Assembly: GCA_963693285.1 (NCBI GenBank) | Contig: OY848917.1 | Coordinates: forward strand, 24,734,745-24,798,744 | Source of the DNA: Xestospongia muta | Lineage: Eukaryota > Porifera > Demospongiae > Haplosclerida > Petrosiidae | DNA: 64,000 nt | Direction of reading: 5' to 3' | Shown: positions 49,201 to 61,400 of the stretch, in pieces | Layout of the letters: every line of letters begins with the position of its first letter | Numbering within the stretch: position 1 is the stretch's first letter | Translations under genes and position numbers: made by a program | The notes under the pieces: model-generated | The model's database searches: none | Told to the model about the DNA's origin: nothing | Seen by the model: the letters and a program-made list of their open reading frames with translations, nothing else

Positions 49201-49763
49201 AAAAATGACCTAATACTAATTCTAATTCTATAGTACCATTTTGTGCTAACCTGTGTTGCAACGACTTCCAGTCCATCCACTATTACAAGTGCAAGTATAT
49301 GGTGAGACACAAGTTCCATGTATACATCCAGGACAAGGTACTAAATTTCACATAATCATTTCAACATTTTGGGTCATCAATATCATACCAATACAATTAG
49401 GATATGTTCCAGTATAAAGTGGACAGCAAGTTGCTTCTCGATAGTAGACAGCTTGTTGTGTATAAGCATAACCCTGTGAACTTCTTTGTCTATACAGTGT
49501 ATATGGTATAGATCTTCATGTTAACAACTAGTATGAACAATAACAAACCTGTATGCATGACAACGAAGTGTCCAACACCAATATGTATACCCGTGGGAAG
49601 AGTAGACTGTTATTGTGTACGGTTTGCTCGTATAATCTACTCCAGTTTTGTAACAACTGTGTAAAGGTCATATAAAATCATGCAGTTAATACTCATCTTA
49701 CCTTTGACTTGCAGAGAGAGTGATCAGAATTGCTAAAAGGACTGTGATGCTAAAAACTTTCAT
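40245..49763 (-). CDS. Copy C: complete 19-exon mosaic type I membrane receptor
   Basis: Exons 5' to 3': 49702-49763, 49549-49656, 49389-49513, 49251-49340, 47844-47972, 47671-47796, 47456-47578, 47276-47410, 46585-47076, 45130-46526, 44973-45075, 41356-44919, 41093-41302, 40890-41033, 40778-40840, 40666-40728, 40573-40616, 40456-40516, 40245-40405. They total 7,200 nt in frame, 2,399 residues. Domain order is as in copy B. Differences: exon 2 is three codons shorter, exactly in the EMI loop (WCWTLRC), and exon 4 is two codons shorter with another first EGF loop ([11 protein letters not shown]). Exon 7 also lacks the calcium signature (RVNPC). Exon 12 is the same length as in B and D. The start is the ATG at 49763 preceded by CTTTCACA, opening [15 protein letters not shown], a signal peptide. 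Confidence 0.87.
48797..49205. repeat. Insertion of about 0.4 kb in intron 4 of copy C
   Basis: Copies B and C align up to GGTTTAGAGGGAGGA.TTAG and resume at TTCTATAGT.CC, but C carries about 410 bp between. The insert is somewhat less AT-rich and is open for 95-97 codons on both strands, neither frame having a recognisable domain. It may be a SINE or another mobile fragment; no clear tRNA-like promoter box was found. Confidence 0.45.
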
Positions 49764-49820
49764 TGTGAAAGCAAATTACCAAGTTATAATCTACTGCATG
49801 AAGAAGTCAAAACGATTACT

Positions 49821-49830
49821 TATATATAAA
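49821..49830 (-). promoter_or_regulatory. TATA box of copy C
   Basis: Minus-strand TTTATATATA about 58 bp upstream of the ATG at 49763, same sequence and distance as copy B. Confidence 0.55.
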
Positions 49831-49972
49831 GTTGATTGTATGGATTCTGATAGTAATTATGGCTTCTGCATATATTTGCCTCAACTCATGAATAGTGATG
49901 TTTAGTGTCATTCATACAAGAACTAAATGAACATGTTATTGTATACATATAACTGTAAAATAAATATATTAC

Positions 49973-50165
49973 TTTAACAAACTATTTTGTAGCTTACATT
50001 AGTGGAACACTATACATGGAACCTGGAATTCATGAGAATTACTCACTGTTTAATTTGTTGACACATTGCACTATTACATCATGTTTGTTACTTTGTAATA
50101 GTACAACTTGCCAACAATTTGTACAGTGAGTAATTCACATGAGTTCTAGATTCTATATATGTTAT
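49973..50165. mobile_element. Partial palindromic MITE upstream of copy C
   Basis: Keeps the left arm TTTAACAAACTATTTTGTAG and the inner arms, with the right terminal arm deleted, in the same way as the B flank at 33424. The shared deletion shows that B and C share a more recent ancestor here than either does with A. Confidence 0.5.
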
Positions 50166-51152
50166 TATTTTGCAGTACATGTACACTTTAAAATTAATAT
50201 CTTATTTTAACAATTAATTATTTATAGTTCTCATTGTTATGGAATCTAGAGTTCATTCATGTGAATTACTCACTATATAATTTGTTGATTTGTAATAGTA
50301 CAAGTATAAATAACAACATTTCTCTATATAATAGCACAGTCACAGAATGTAACAAAATATCACTGATATTATCTAGTTAGTTGGTGATTAATCTTAATTG
50401 TTTGTGCCAACTGGTCTATTATGTAGGGATGATGTAACTGCCATACATACTATCTTGTTTGTATTCTTTGTATTAGACTGATATTAGCCAACCTTTTACA
50501 TTTACTTCATTCTTAAAAAACGTTTTTGTTTACTTGTGTGCATAGTTGTTTTTTTAAAGGAAGAGTTTAATAGTCAATAACAAAAGATGTAGTATGCTGG
50601 AAGTTAATGAAGTTCCATGTTTAACCAGCTCACCAAAAATATTCTTTCAGATTGTGATAAAGATATTATCATTAGTAAGTAGTTAAATAAAGCAATAACA
50701 GGAAATTTAGCTGGGATTTTGGAATTATTCCATTATGAGTTCTGGACATGCATCATAGCTAGACTTACAGTCACTGCCTTATAAGCCATACAATAATTAT
50801 CCTGGATCTTCTTTTAAGCTGAACATCAAAGCTGGAAATATTGTATACTTACACCTCAGTTTAGCTATAACATTCTCAGTTCCTATCCGCTTCTATTTTG
50901 CTAATATTAATTATTCATAACAAATGGCTTACTAAAAGTAGCTCTTGGTAATAAACTGCTGAAATCACTATTTTGGTTTCTGAAACACTTTAAACTAGAC
51001 CTACAAAAGGACATACTCCATGGTTGAGCATGTCACCTCTGTTAATTTGGTATCCAAACTGTTTATGATTATTGAGTTATTGGGAACTATAAAGCAACAG
51101 AGGTAGAGGAAAGTTTAAAAAGATCTAACATTTTACCAGTTGGTTATTAGGT

Positions 51153-51842
51153 CTCAGAATGTTAGCTCCCATTATGTCAAACTCTTGTAATTTGTAATAC
51201 CAGCTTTCAAAATGTCACCTCCCACACAATGTCTATTCCCATTACATCAACTATCAAGAACATCAAATATACTTTAAAAAGAGGTACAAAATTGCATTAA
51301 AATAGTATTTATAATGATTAAAAGTTCAACAATATACTATGTTTTTTAGGGTATCCGTGTAAATGCATGGAACACTTTAAACTTCCTATCTGGTTCTCTT
51401 CTTCATCCTTGCTACTATCCTTTCTGCTTTGTTTTAACAAAGTTTGAAGCATAATTGTCATCTCCTCTTATATCTTTGACAATGTTATTCTTTGTTGTGG
51501 TCTTAGTTGGGGACAATCAATTTGAACATATCCTAAATCTTTACCATCCTTTCCCTTTCTAAAAGTCAAATATTTATATCCTCCAATATCTATATCTTTT
51601 CCACCTTTGTGTGTTGTAAAAAGTTGTGTTTCATCAAAAACTGAGTAAGCATTGCTAAAACTCCTTAACTGCTGCCTTTATATACTGAACCATCAAAAAC
51701 ATCAAAAACCGTAATAATGCTAAAGCATTTTCTAGGGGCTGTCAATTGATCAATTACTAGACGTACAACCAAATTATTATCTAAAAGCTAATTCTAATAC
51801 AATAACGAAAGTTGGCATTTTAGGAGTTGACATTCTGGAAAG
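51153..51842. mobile_element. 0.7-kb inverted-repeat element, C flank copy
   Basis: Same ends and order as 34595-35282, at the same place relative to the gene. It was carried along in the duplication and is not an independent insertion. Confidence 0.6.
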
Positions 51843-52070
51843 TAACCCTTCAAATCATGACAATAAGAAATAGTGTCATCCATACAATAGCACAGCAAAA
51901 CATGTTATTGATCTTAAATTGCCTATGTCAGCAGCATTTAGGCATTATAGTGAGGTGAGCTGGGCATGCAATGTAGTCATCCTCTTAAACAATCATATAC
52001 CCTCCCAACCTATAATAGTCAATTTGATCATGGAGTATGGAAGTACAAGTAGGTATTAATATCCTATTTT

Positions 52071-52250
52071 AACAACTAATTCGTAGCTAACATGGATGGA
52101 CTGTTATGGAATCTACAGTTCACGAGAATTACTCACTATATAATTTGTTACTTTGTAATAGTTACCATACCAACAAATTATATAGTGAGTAACTTACATG
52201 AACTGTAGATTCCATAGCAATCAATCCATGTATGCTAGAAATTAGTTGTG
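52071..52250. mobile_element. Short palindromic MITE-like element, C flank copy
   Basis: Counterpart of 35511-35684. Inner arms are intact; the terminal arms are slightly decayed. Confidence 0.55.
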
Positions 52251-52319
52251 CATGATCTTAAATTACCAATATCATCAGTATTTTAGGTGTTAGGACAACT
52301 ACTCTGGGGCGAGGCTGAA

Positions 52320-54300
52320 CATGGTACCCCTGGACAGTATCCATTTATGACTGAAATGATAATTCATAGCTTCATAATCAACCAGTTGTACACTTACAAT
52401 GATGGGCTGTATTACTATCTGCTTACCACTGTTACCAGCAGTATGCAGAGACACTAAATCTCATGGCAATGCAGATGCTCTATCAAGATTAAATCTCCAT
52501 TGAATAGATAGTGAATTAGAACATGCTAGTTTTGTAGGACCTTCTTACATATTTAATATGACTTAGTTTGAGAGACTACCCACGACATGATCTCAATTGG
52601 AAAATGCTACACTTTATGATTCTATTCCTAGCAAAGTGTTACATTACACTTAACATGATCTCCAAATAACATGTACATATCTGTTGAGTTACAACCATAT
52701 TTTAACAGATATAATAAGTTATCTCTTGAATCAAACTACATACTATAGATTATTAGAGTTATTATTCCATACAATCTCCACAAGAAAGTATTGGACAAGT
52801 TACACAAAAGCCGTATGGCTTTGGTAAGATGAAGCAATTAGCATGCAGCCATTTCCGGTGATCAGGGATAAAGAAATTGATTGAATGTCTAAGTCAATCA
52901 TATGAAATGTGCTTATTTCTCAAAAATATGTCTTCACCTGCACCGTTACACCCGTAAGCATGGCCACATGGCCAGGTCCTATATTTGGAAAACCTATTAT
53001 GCTATTATCAAATGCATACTCTAAACCTATGGAGATCTGGGAAATACTACCAATGTCTTTAGGTATTAAACTACCAAGATTCTACTCCATACTATGCAGG
53101 CTAGTCTTTTTGATCTTTTTGTTATAGAAACCTTTGACTCAGAGACTTATGTAGAATTCTTGTGAGGTATTGAGGACATGCATATAATAGCAAGTTATTG
53201 ATATGAGAGATATTTGAAGTCAGTGTCAGATCATATTATTAAAAAAGCTGTCACAAAAATTATGTTCTTGAGCTGAAGCACTCAGCAAACCACTTTGGTT
53301 TATATTTAAGAACAATGGCCACATAACATATCTGTTGAGTTACGACTATATTTTAAAAAACATAATAAGTTATCTCTTGAATCAAACTTCATACTATATA
53401 TATTAGAGTTATTGTTCCATACAATCTCCACAAAAAAGTATTGGAAGCGTTACATGAAAGCCAAATGGGCTTAGGTAAGAAGTAATTACCCTTCAGCCAT
53501 TTCTGGTGACCAGGGATAGATAAAGAAATTAAAACGTCAATCATGTGAAATGTGAAATGTGCTTATCTCTCAAATATTTGCCTTCACCTGCATAATTATA
53601 CTCGTGGGCAGGGCCACAGAAGCCCTAGCAATGCATTCACATAGATTTTCCAGACACTATATTTGGGAAAACCTATTACTTAGTTATCGATGGACACTCT
53701 TAATGGGTGGAGATCTGGGAAATACTACAGATGTCTCTACTAAGACTCTACTTAATGTCTTTTAAGCATTTGGTTTGCCAAAACAAATAGTATCTGATAA
53801 TGGATCTTAGTTCTTTTCTAACGAGCTCTCCACTTTCTTAAAAAGAATGCCATTAAGTATATATGATCAGCTCCTTACCATTACTCAACAAATGGAACTA
53901 TTGAAAGATTTAATCAAACATGTAAAGAGCCTTAAAAACAGGACAGAAGGAAGGAAAAGATACACAACAGGTTATATCTAACTTCTTACCAAATATCGAT
54001 CAAAAGAGAAGTAAGACCAATATTGTCTCTATTAAGACAAACCAGGACCAATGACTTGCAAGTAGTCAAACTAACCACAAAGTACATCATGACAACTCTG
54101 ATAAACGAAGAACATTTAACACAGGATGACAAATAATGATCACAAGTTATCATAGCAAAGATGAGGAATGGGTCGCTGTTGTTGTTATAAGTAAAAAAGG
54201 GAGACTTAACCTATTTGGTTGAATTGTCTGATGGTTCACATTGTAAGAGATATAGTGACTAAGTGACTAGTCAAAACATTATGTTTACGTGACAAGTCTA
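52320..54300 (+). mobile_element. Decayed Ty3/gypsy fragment, longer copy (C-D interval)
   Basis: Contains the degenerate RNase H end near 52450, two direct copies of an integrase piece (from about 52760 and 53410), then more of the integrase core than the B-C interval keeps: VIDGHS-like sequence near 53680, a LPKQIVSDNGSQFFSNELS-like stretch (about 53775-53830) and a NGTIERFNQTCK-like stretch (about 53885-53925), each broken by frameshifts. The order is that of a normal gypsy integrase DDE core. The B-C interval lost the part after about 53130 by a deletion. Confidence 0.7.
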
Positions 54301-56869
54301 TTGATCTTTATCACTTCCAAACTTATGACTCTTGGGATAATACCCTTAGATATAGGGACAGTCAAACAAATTTACCTTCTATTTCTGAATATATTCAGAG
54401 TGGACTAGAGACATAATCAATTATAATTTCCAATTATGATATGTCTTGTGATAATTGTACATTTGATAACATTTACTTGTCTCCTTATGCAAAGTTGCAG
54501 ACCTCCTGTGAGGTTCTCTGAACAGTATTGATAATTGCCATAGACATATTATTGCGAGAGTGATTGTATTATATTGTCTTATGCTTTGTTTTGCTTTGAT
54601 TAAATGAGAAGAGTGTTTATGAACAAATGTATAATAATATTAATTATTGTGAGTTATATATTAGTTATGAGCATGCTCATTCACTGTATACGTAGAATCA
54701 CATACAATTACAGATGTATTATAATTAATTTAAATATAATTATGATTGTTCAAATGAGTATCTTCATACACAGGTTAAATATAATCACTTTAATAGTTTT
54801 TTAGTTTTTTTGAATTCCCCTTTAAATATCAGAAAGCATGGAAATTTGAGGACTCCTTGAGGTAGATCAATAGAATACCTTTGTTTTCCTGTCACTGTAC
54901 ACTCGATGTTGCCACCTTTTCAAAGAAAAGAAGAAAAGAGAACAAAGGTGTGATAAATGGTATATCTTCCTCGGCAAATATTCAACAATTATTCCAGTCC
55001 TCTTTACGACCACAGCATATCTATCTTTACTATTCAAGAGCTGTAGACTGTGTACTACCTCATTAAAATTCTAACAAAATTAGCAATTTGCAATTGTAGT
55101 CCGTTATGCTGAGTTTATCTACTAGAGTTAAAAGGCAAAAATGTTTGCAATGTGAGTTAGTGCTCAATATAATTCCAATTATAAAATCGATAGCAAGCAT
55201 CAAGAACTTAACACTGAGCAACCAGTTATCAATGGCTCAAGCACAGTTGAACAAGCAAGAAGTGGTGACCTTTTGACATTTCTTTCCTGCTGTGAAGTGA
55301 AGAGGAGTAGAGGACCAGATAATCCAGAAGGATATGCCTGGAGATGCCTTATTTTATAGATTGCTTCTCACATACCAGTCAACAGGTACAATTTCATTAA
55401 AGATGTATGTGCTCAGATCCAGACATTTTGTTGCCAATTATAGAAAGGTACATCTGTCCTGGAAGATGATTGGAGGGCCTAATATAGAATACAAGATATA
55501 ACTGGCCAAAACTATACCATATCACTGTGAACCACTCTCTCAATTTTGTTGATCCTGGGAAAGAAACTTGATAATATTCATTAAAATGCTTTATCCAACA
55601 TTGTCAATTGCATTACAGGACAGTATACATTTTAAATCTTTCAGCAATTTTTAAATTTTAAATGTTAAAGTATTATAATACACTTGCTTAATTAGTACCT
55701 TAAGTGAAAGTGCTAATTTGGTTATAATTTTAATAAGGTAGTACCCATTCTACAATTAACTGCCCTTTTTGACAACTATCGAGTATTGCCACACTACTAA
55801 CATGTAACAAATCCATACTGTATTCTTCCATCTTGCTCAAAATGTTGTAAGTAGCAAATATTAGGGTTTAACAAATATTTATACATGCCTCTTGCATTCA
55901 AAATTTTTCAACATATCAATATTTTACATGAAACTTTTGTAACATGAAAGTTTCCCAATTTAAGATATTACTTATTGATACAATATATAATGAATAATTA
56001 TCTCACTAATATTATAATACATAATGGTTAACATTAGTGAGAATTGGTTTGATGAATTAAAATAAATAAAACAAGACTATAAAAAAGGTAAAATCACCAT
56101 ATATTTGGTATCAATTTCAGTGTTAGAAGTTTGAGGGTGAGAGAGAGCCTCTGTAGCTACATAGTTAGCCAGAAAGTATGGATGTTTGATCATATATACC
56201 CACCATCACTTGTGGTAAAGGTTAATAAAAATTCATTGGGTACCATGTGCATCACTAGTTAACTTAGGAAGTCTGAGTTTAGTCCTTGCCTTTAATTGTT
56301 GCATACAACAACAAAATAAAATGATGAAAACAGTTATACCTATATACATGCCATACACATTAGTCACAAAGACTGCTTGACACATTTCTGTTCTAGGTAA
56401 AACAAATTGTTAATTAACTGTTAATCAATATTTGCAATAGATTCATCCATTCTAAACTGTCTGTAAGCTACCTCTGGCTTAATTTCTATATCTGATTAAG
56501 AAAAGTATTAATATTGTCTCTTTGTTTAAGAAAATATGATATTGTATTGTCAAAATCAAATTCAACCAATAATTTTTTTCAAACTTTCATTTTTGGGTGG
56601 TTGGTCAAACTAAATTATTAATATTCTTGTTATAATAATTTGCGTACAAGTAAATTGACAGAATTTACCTTCCATGTATTTTTTTGCTATATTTTCTTGA
56701 TCATATTCAAGTGCTCTATCAGGTGTAGGGAACACTTCACTTCTTTTAAACCAAATGGAATATGACTATAAATGTACGTAAATAAAATGTATAAAACTAC
56801 CAGGTTAAAATTTAAAATTAAAAGAAACCACTGTTGATTAATATTAAATTAATGTAAATGTTGTGTTTG
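54301..56869. other. Intergenic DNA, second half shared with the B-C interval
   Basis: The stretch 54301-55290 is absent from the B-C interval and holds nothing I recognise; short open frames at 54604-54804 and 54881-55066 lack features. From about 55295 it is a near-identical copy of 37135 onward. Confidence 0.5.
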
Positions 56870-57894
56870 ATTGGATAGCTTTGACTACCAAAAACTGGAA
56901 ACGAACACTTCGAGGATATGCCAAAGGGTTATCTTGATCTGGACAGTGTTTCAAACACTTTATGGCAACACCCTACTGATCTCATTTACACAGTTCTGCT
57001 GGTTTATAATTGAACCATCATAGCTAAATGGTCAAATTGGCTATATGAGTTCCTAGGCGAAAAACTAAGTTTCAAGATCTGTCAGTTATTGAGGAGTGCT
57101 TAATTGAGATGAAGGGTGCTCAAGAGATTCATAGTCTATTGTCAAGTACAGTAACAGTATTTTTAATTGTGAACAAATGTAAGCTCTCTCAGAAGATTAT
57201 TGAGAATAATACAATATCTGTTTAAGCTTATTCATAATTTTATGTTGAGAATCAAGTATTTTTAGGGACCATTCATTTGTGACCTGACAACAGACAAACT
57301 GGCAACGTCACTATAATGTATTGGATTAAGATGTCTCAGTGGTTATTACTTTATGACAAGAATTTTAATTTGTGGAAGTCACAATTAAGCTATTTTTTGA
57401 TGATAAGCCAGTATGGAGATTTAGATGACCACTAGTTAATGCTAATATCCCATAATCAATGAAACACAGAGTTGAGTTAAATACTAAACATAACCCAATA
57501 TCACTGGATGTTTGAGAATGACTGAGATTATTAAACATGGTGGTGTAAACGAGAGGTTGACCACATTATAATCAAAAAAAAATCTGGATTGTTAAAAGGA
57601 AAACTTTTTCCATAAGCAATTAATCTATGTATGTGTCCCTTGTTACGTTTTCTTGGAATACCTTATTAATCGCCTTCACTATCCACATTTTGAGCAACAG
57701 AAGCACTACCAAATGTCCAAGTCAAGCTGCAAAGGAGATAATAACAATTTGAGGTGTTCAGAATTGAATCCATAACTGTTAGTTACATATTGATTATTGA
57801 TTTGTTTGTGTATTCACTTCGTTCATCAATTAACTTAGGTTATTTACTTTATCACTGATTAATATCACTAATCAACTGGTGGAATTTTGGTGAA
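56870..57894 (+). mobile_element. BEL/Pao remnant in the 3' flank of copy D
   Basis: Near-identical to 38701-39719, with small indels (for example extra bases near 57345-57370). It shows that the remnant travels with the gene as part of the duplicated unit. Confidence 0.6.
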
Positions 57895-58081
57895 TCCATG
57901 TTAACTGATTATTATAATGATATTAATTTGTGATTTGTGCATATATATTGAACATGTGTTGCCATGATTATCTCTGTACTTTATGTTTCATCCTTTGAAA
58001 GTAAATATATACTCTGATCTGAAGATAACTCCTTACAAGAGTTCACTCTATATAGAGACAACATTTATTCTTGGTACTTCA
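57895..58081 (+). repeat. Probable BEL/Pao 3' LTR (D flank)
   Basis: Same ends as the C-flank LTR, except that the first bases read TTTTGGTGAATCC. Confidence 0.4.
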
Positions 58082-58409
58082 TGAGATATATTTACAGTTG
58101 CTACTAATTTTTTAAAAGAATTTGTAGCAATTAGTAACATGTCTTTGTAATAAATTAAACACATAAATTTAAAAAAAATAAAAGCAAGGTCGCAATTTTT
58201 CATTCTCTCAATAAATTGTTAACTTTAACAAAATAGATATAGGACTACATGACTGGAATACAAAATGTTTATATACTAAACAGTAAAAACAGCATTATTT
58301 AAGACACTAAATCTAATTTTAACTAAACAACTTCTGTTCAGCAAATTGAGTTTGACAACTTATCTAAAGTCTATTTAGAAATAACATCACACAATAAGTA
58401 GTAAATACT

Positions 58410-61400
58410 TCAGTTATTTCCAATCTCAACAACTTCCATCTCCTCATTCATCTTATTACTAATTGTCAAGGAAAGATTAGTAGTATCTTGACCAGGACTG
58501 CTTATTTTATTCCATATTATCTTCTTTTTTTTGTAAAGACAAATTACAAAAGTAATAATTCCAATGATGCCTGTGTCAAAGTGGTAAGTCACACATGTAT
58601 ATAGTCAATAAAAAACTAACCCAAAACAATAGTAATTACTGATGTCACACTAACAATAATCATCACTGACAAATTCTTACTCTATATATAGAGAAAAGAA
58701 ATAACAGCGAGTACAATATTAAGCTTCAATATATACTTTGTCTATGCTTGAAATATTTATCTCTGCTACTGATGATGAAGCTAAAGTAACAAACATTAAA
58801 TAACTGTATTGTTATATATACAACCTTACGTTGAATAACAGAAGAACTCCATTTGTTGTCTGGAGTATTTATCTCTGCTACTGATGATGAAGCTAAAGTT
58901 ACAAACATTAAATAACTGTATTCTTATATATACAAACTTACACTGAATAATATTAGAACACCATTTATTGTTTTCTTCACAAACAAGACAGTGCTTTCCA
59001 CCAAACAGAGGTTGATATGTATTTCTTGGACAAATGGTGCATGGTTCCATACCAGATTGGGAATATGAGCCAGGTAAACATAGAGCTGTACAAATGAGAT
59101 AACACATCAATCAACATTGACATTAAAAATCATTAATTAATTACCTTTACAGTCTGTTTCTAGTACTGATCCAATAGTTGAAGTTGAATAACTTTTTGGA
59201 CAATTATGGCATTCAACTGACCCTTGTTTGTTCTGATATTTTCCAACAGGACAAGCAGAACAAACAGGTAGATATTCATTACTATAATGTCCAGATTCCA
59301 GTGACAAATATTCTTTAATGTAACCAGACCAGAATTCTCCAGGAGAACATGCAACTGTAAAGAGGTATTGAAATATATTTATAACTGTAATTTATTACAT
59401 TATTTACCACAAAGTAAGTAGTTTGAGTTTAATTGTTGTCCTTCAGGACAAACATGTCTACGCTCATCAATAGTCAAAGTGTCAGGGACTACTTGATAAA
59501 AAATACCATTGCTTTGAAAAGTCATATTGACAGATCCACTAAAAATATCTTTAACTTTCTGTCGTAGTATTTCAAGATCATATATCGCCAAGGAGAATGT
59601 TGTTGCTATTTCCTCAATAGATTGATGTTCTATGTCACTTCTAGTGACATTAGCACTGTAAAGATTAAACCTTAGAATATTATGTGTGGGAAGAGTAGGA
59701 TCTAGTTGAACATTAAAGTCTTGAATATTTGCAGTATTTAGATTTAATGCTCTTTGAATGTCAAGAAGAAGTTCATTTGAGTTTGATCCTGAAACTGACT
59801 CGTTACCAGATGAAATGCTGCCAAGCGAATCTTCACTACAACATTGCTCTATTGAGAATTGTATAGGATAGGCATTTCTTGCAACACTTACTGATAACAA
59901 TGATAACTTAACAGCCTTTGATTCAGTCTTTCCATGTTCATTCTTTGCTTCACATTTATACCATCCTACATCTGAAAATGTAGGCTTCTCAAAATAAAGT
60001 ACACTAGCATTTTCACCAGAAACCTCATCCCAACTAACATTAGAATGTCTTTTGAAGTACCACATCCAGGATGGGTCTGGTGTCGCAGTAGCATCACAAC
60101 GAAGTTCAACACCACTTTCATCACCAACATACGTGGTCACATTCTTTGGTTGTAAAGTGAGTTGTGGTATTTGGTAATATTTTACTACAGCACGATTGGA
60201 TCTTGTGGTTCCAATTGCATTCACTGCTTCACAAACATAAACTGCTTCATCACTTTTCTGAAAGTTGTTTATTGTTAATTCTGAAGTTTTAGCCTTGGCT
60301 ATGATGAAGTCATTTTTCAGCCACCTGTATGTAAATGACAGTGAAGAAGTAGCTGAGCATGTGAGGGTCACATTACTTCCAGCTGTGACAAATAACTCAG
60401 ATGGGGGTTGGATGGTAATATTAGGAATAGAAGCACACCAGTATTCTAAGTCATTAATGGAGGCTACTACTTCACTAACTAGTGTCATAATGTCTATAGC
60501 ATTGTAAATAGTCAGATTTCTATTGGAAGTAAGTGAAGATAGCTTCAGAGTCATGTCTGGTATTAGTTTTAATATAGACTGAGCTTTATCTCCTGGAACA
60601 TCATAAAGAAGTATGACAAAAATATCTGACAATTGATTAAGACAATCACTGAAACCAAAGCATCGATAACCAGCTATAAGTTTTGTTTTATTGTGATAGT
60701 CTTCCATCTGATTTATCCAATATTGAAAAGAACTCTCCAAAACCCTTTTAGATAGACGTTTTAATATCAATTTAGTTGTATTAGCATATTTTGCTTGTTT
60801 TTTTGCAAGTTTGTTATAGAATTTATTAGTTAGATTTGAACTCAATGAAAGTGTTTTATTCACACTCTCCTCAGCACTATTGATAGCAGACTCAATTATG
60901 GCACTTGATTCCAATGTATTATTGAGAGCATCTTCTAATGACTTGTTCACATAATTGAGATAGTTTTGTAACTTTTCAAGAGTGAAACAATTAGATTCAA
61001 AATTGTTTGCAACATTAAACGGATCAGACAATTCTCTTCTTTGTACAGAGCGTTTTTTGACATTTATATTACCAACAGTTACAGACAATGCATGTTCAAG
61101 TACTTTCTCAGAAATCTTATCCTTGACTAAATTCAAAGGAGCATTAAAATCAACTACAACACTGGTTTCATATGATGTATTAGAATAAGGTATTGCATAT
61201 TTTATTTGAAGAGGAAAAACGACAGGAGAGGATGTTGTCATAGATACCCTTAATTCAATGGACAAAAGTTGAACCAAGTTTTCAGCAGCAGTATGATTTT
61301 TGAGCCAATTAACAAGTAGAATGTTTTTTCCGCTATCTGCAATTATCCGGTCATAGTTTTGCAAACTGGCATTATATGCAAAGACTGCACTATTGTAAAC

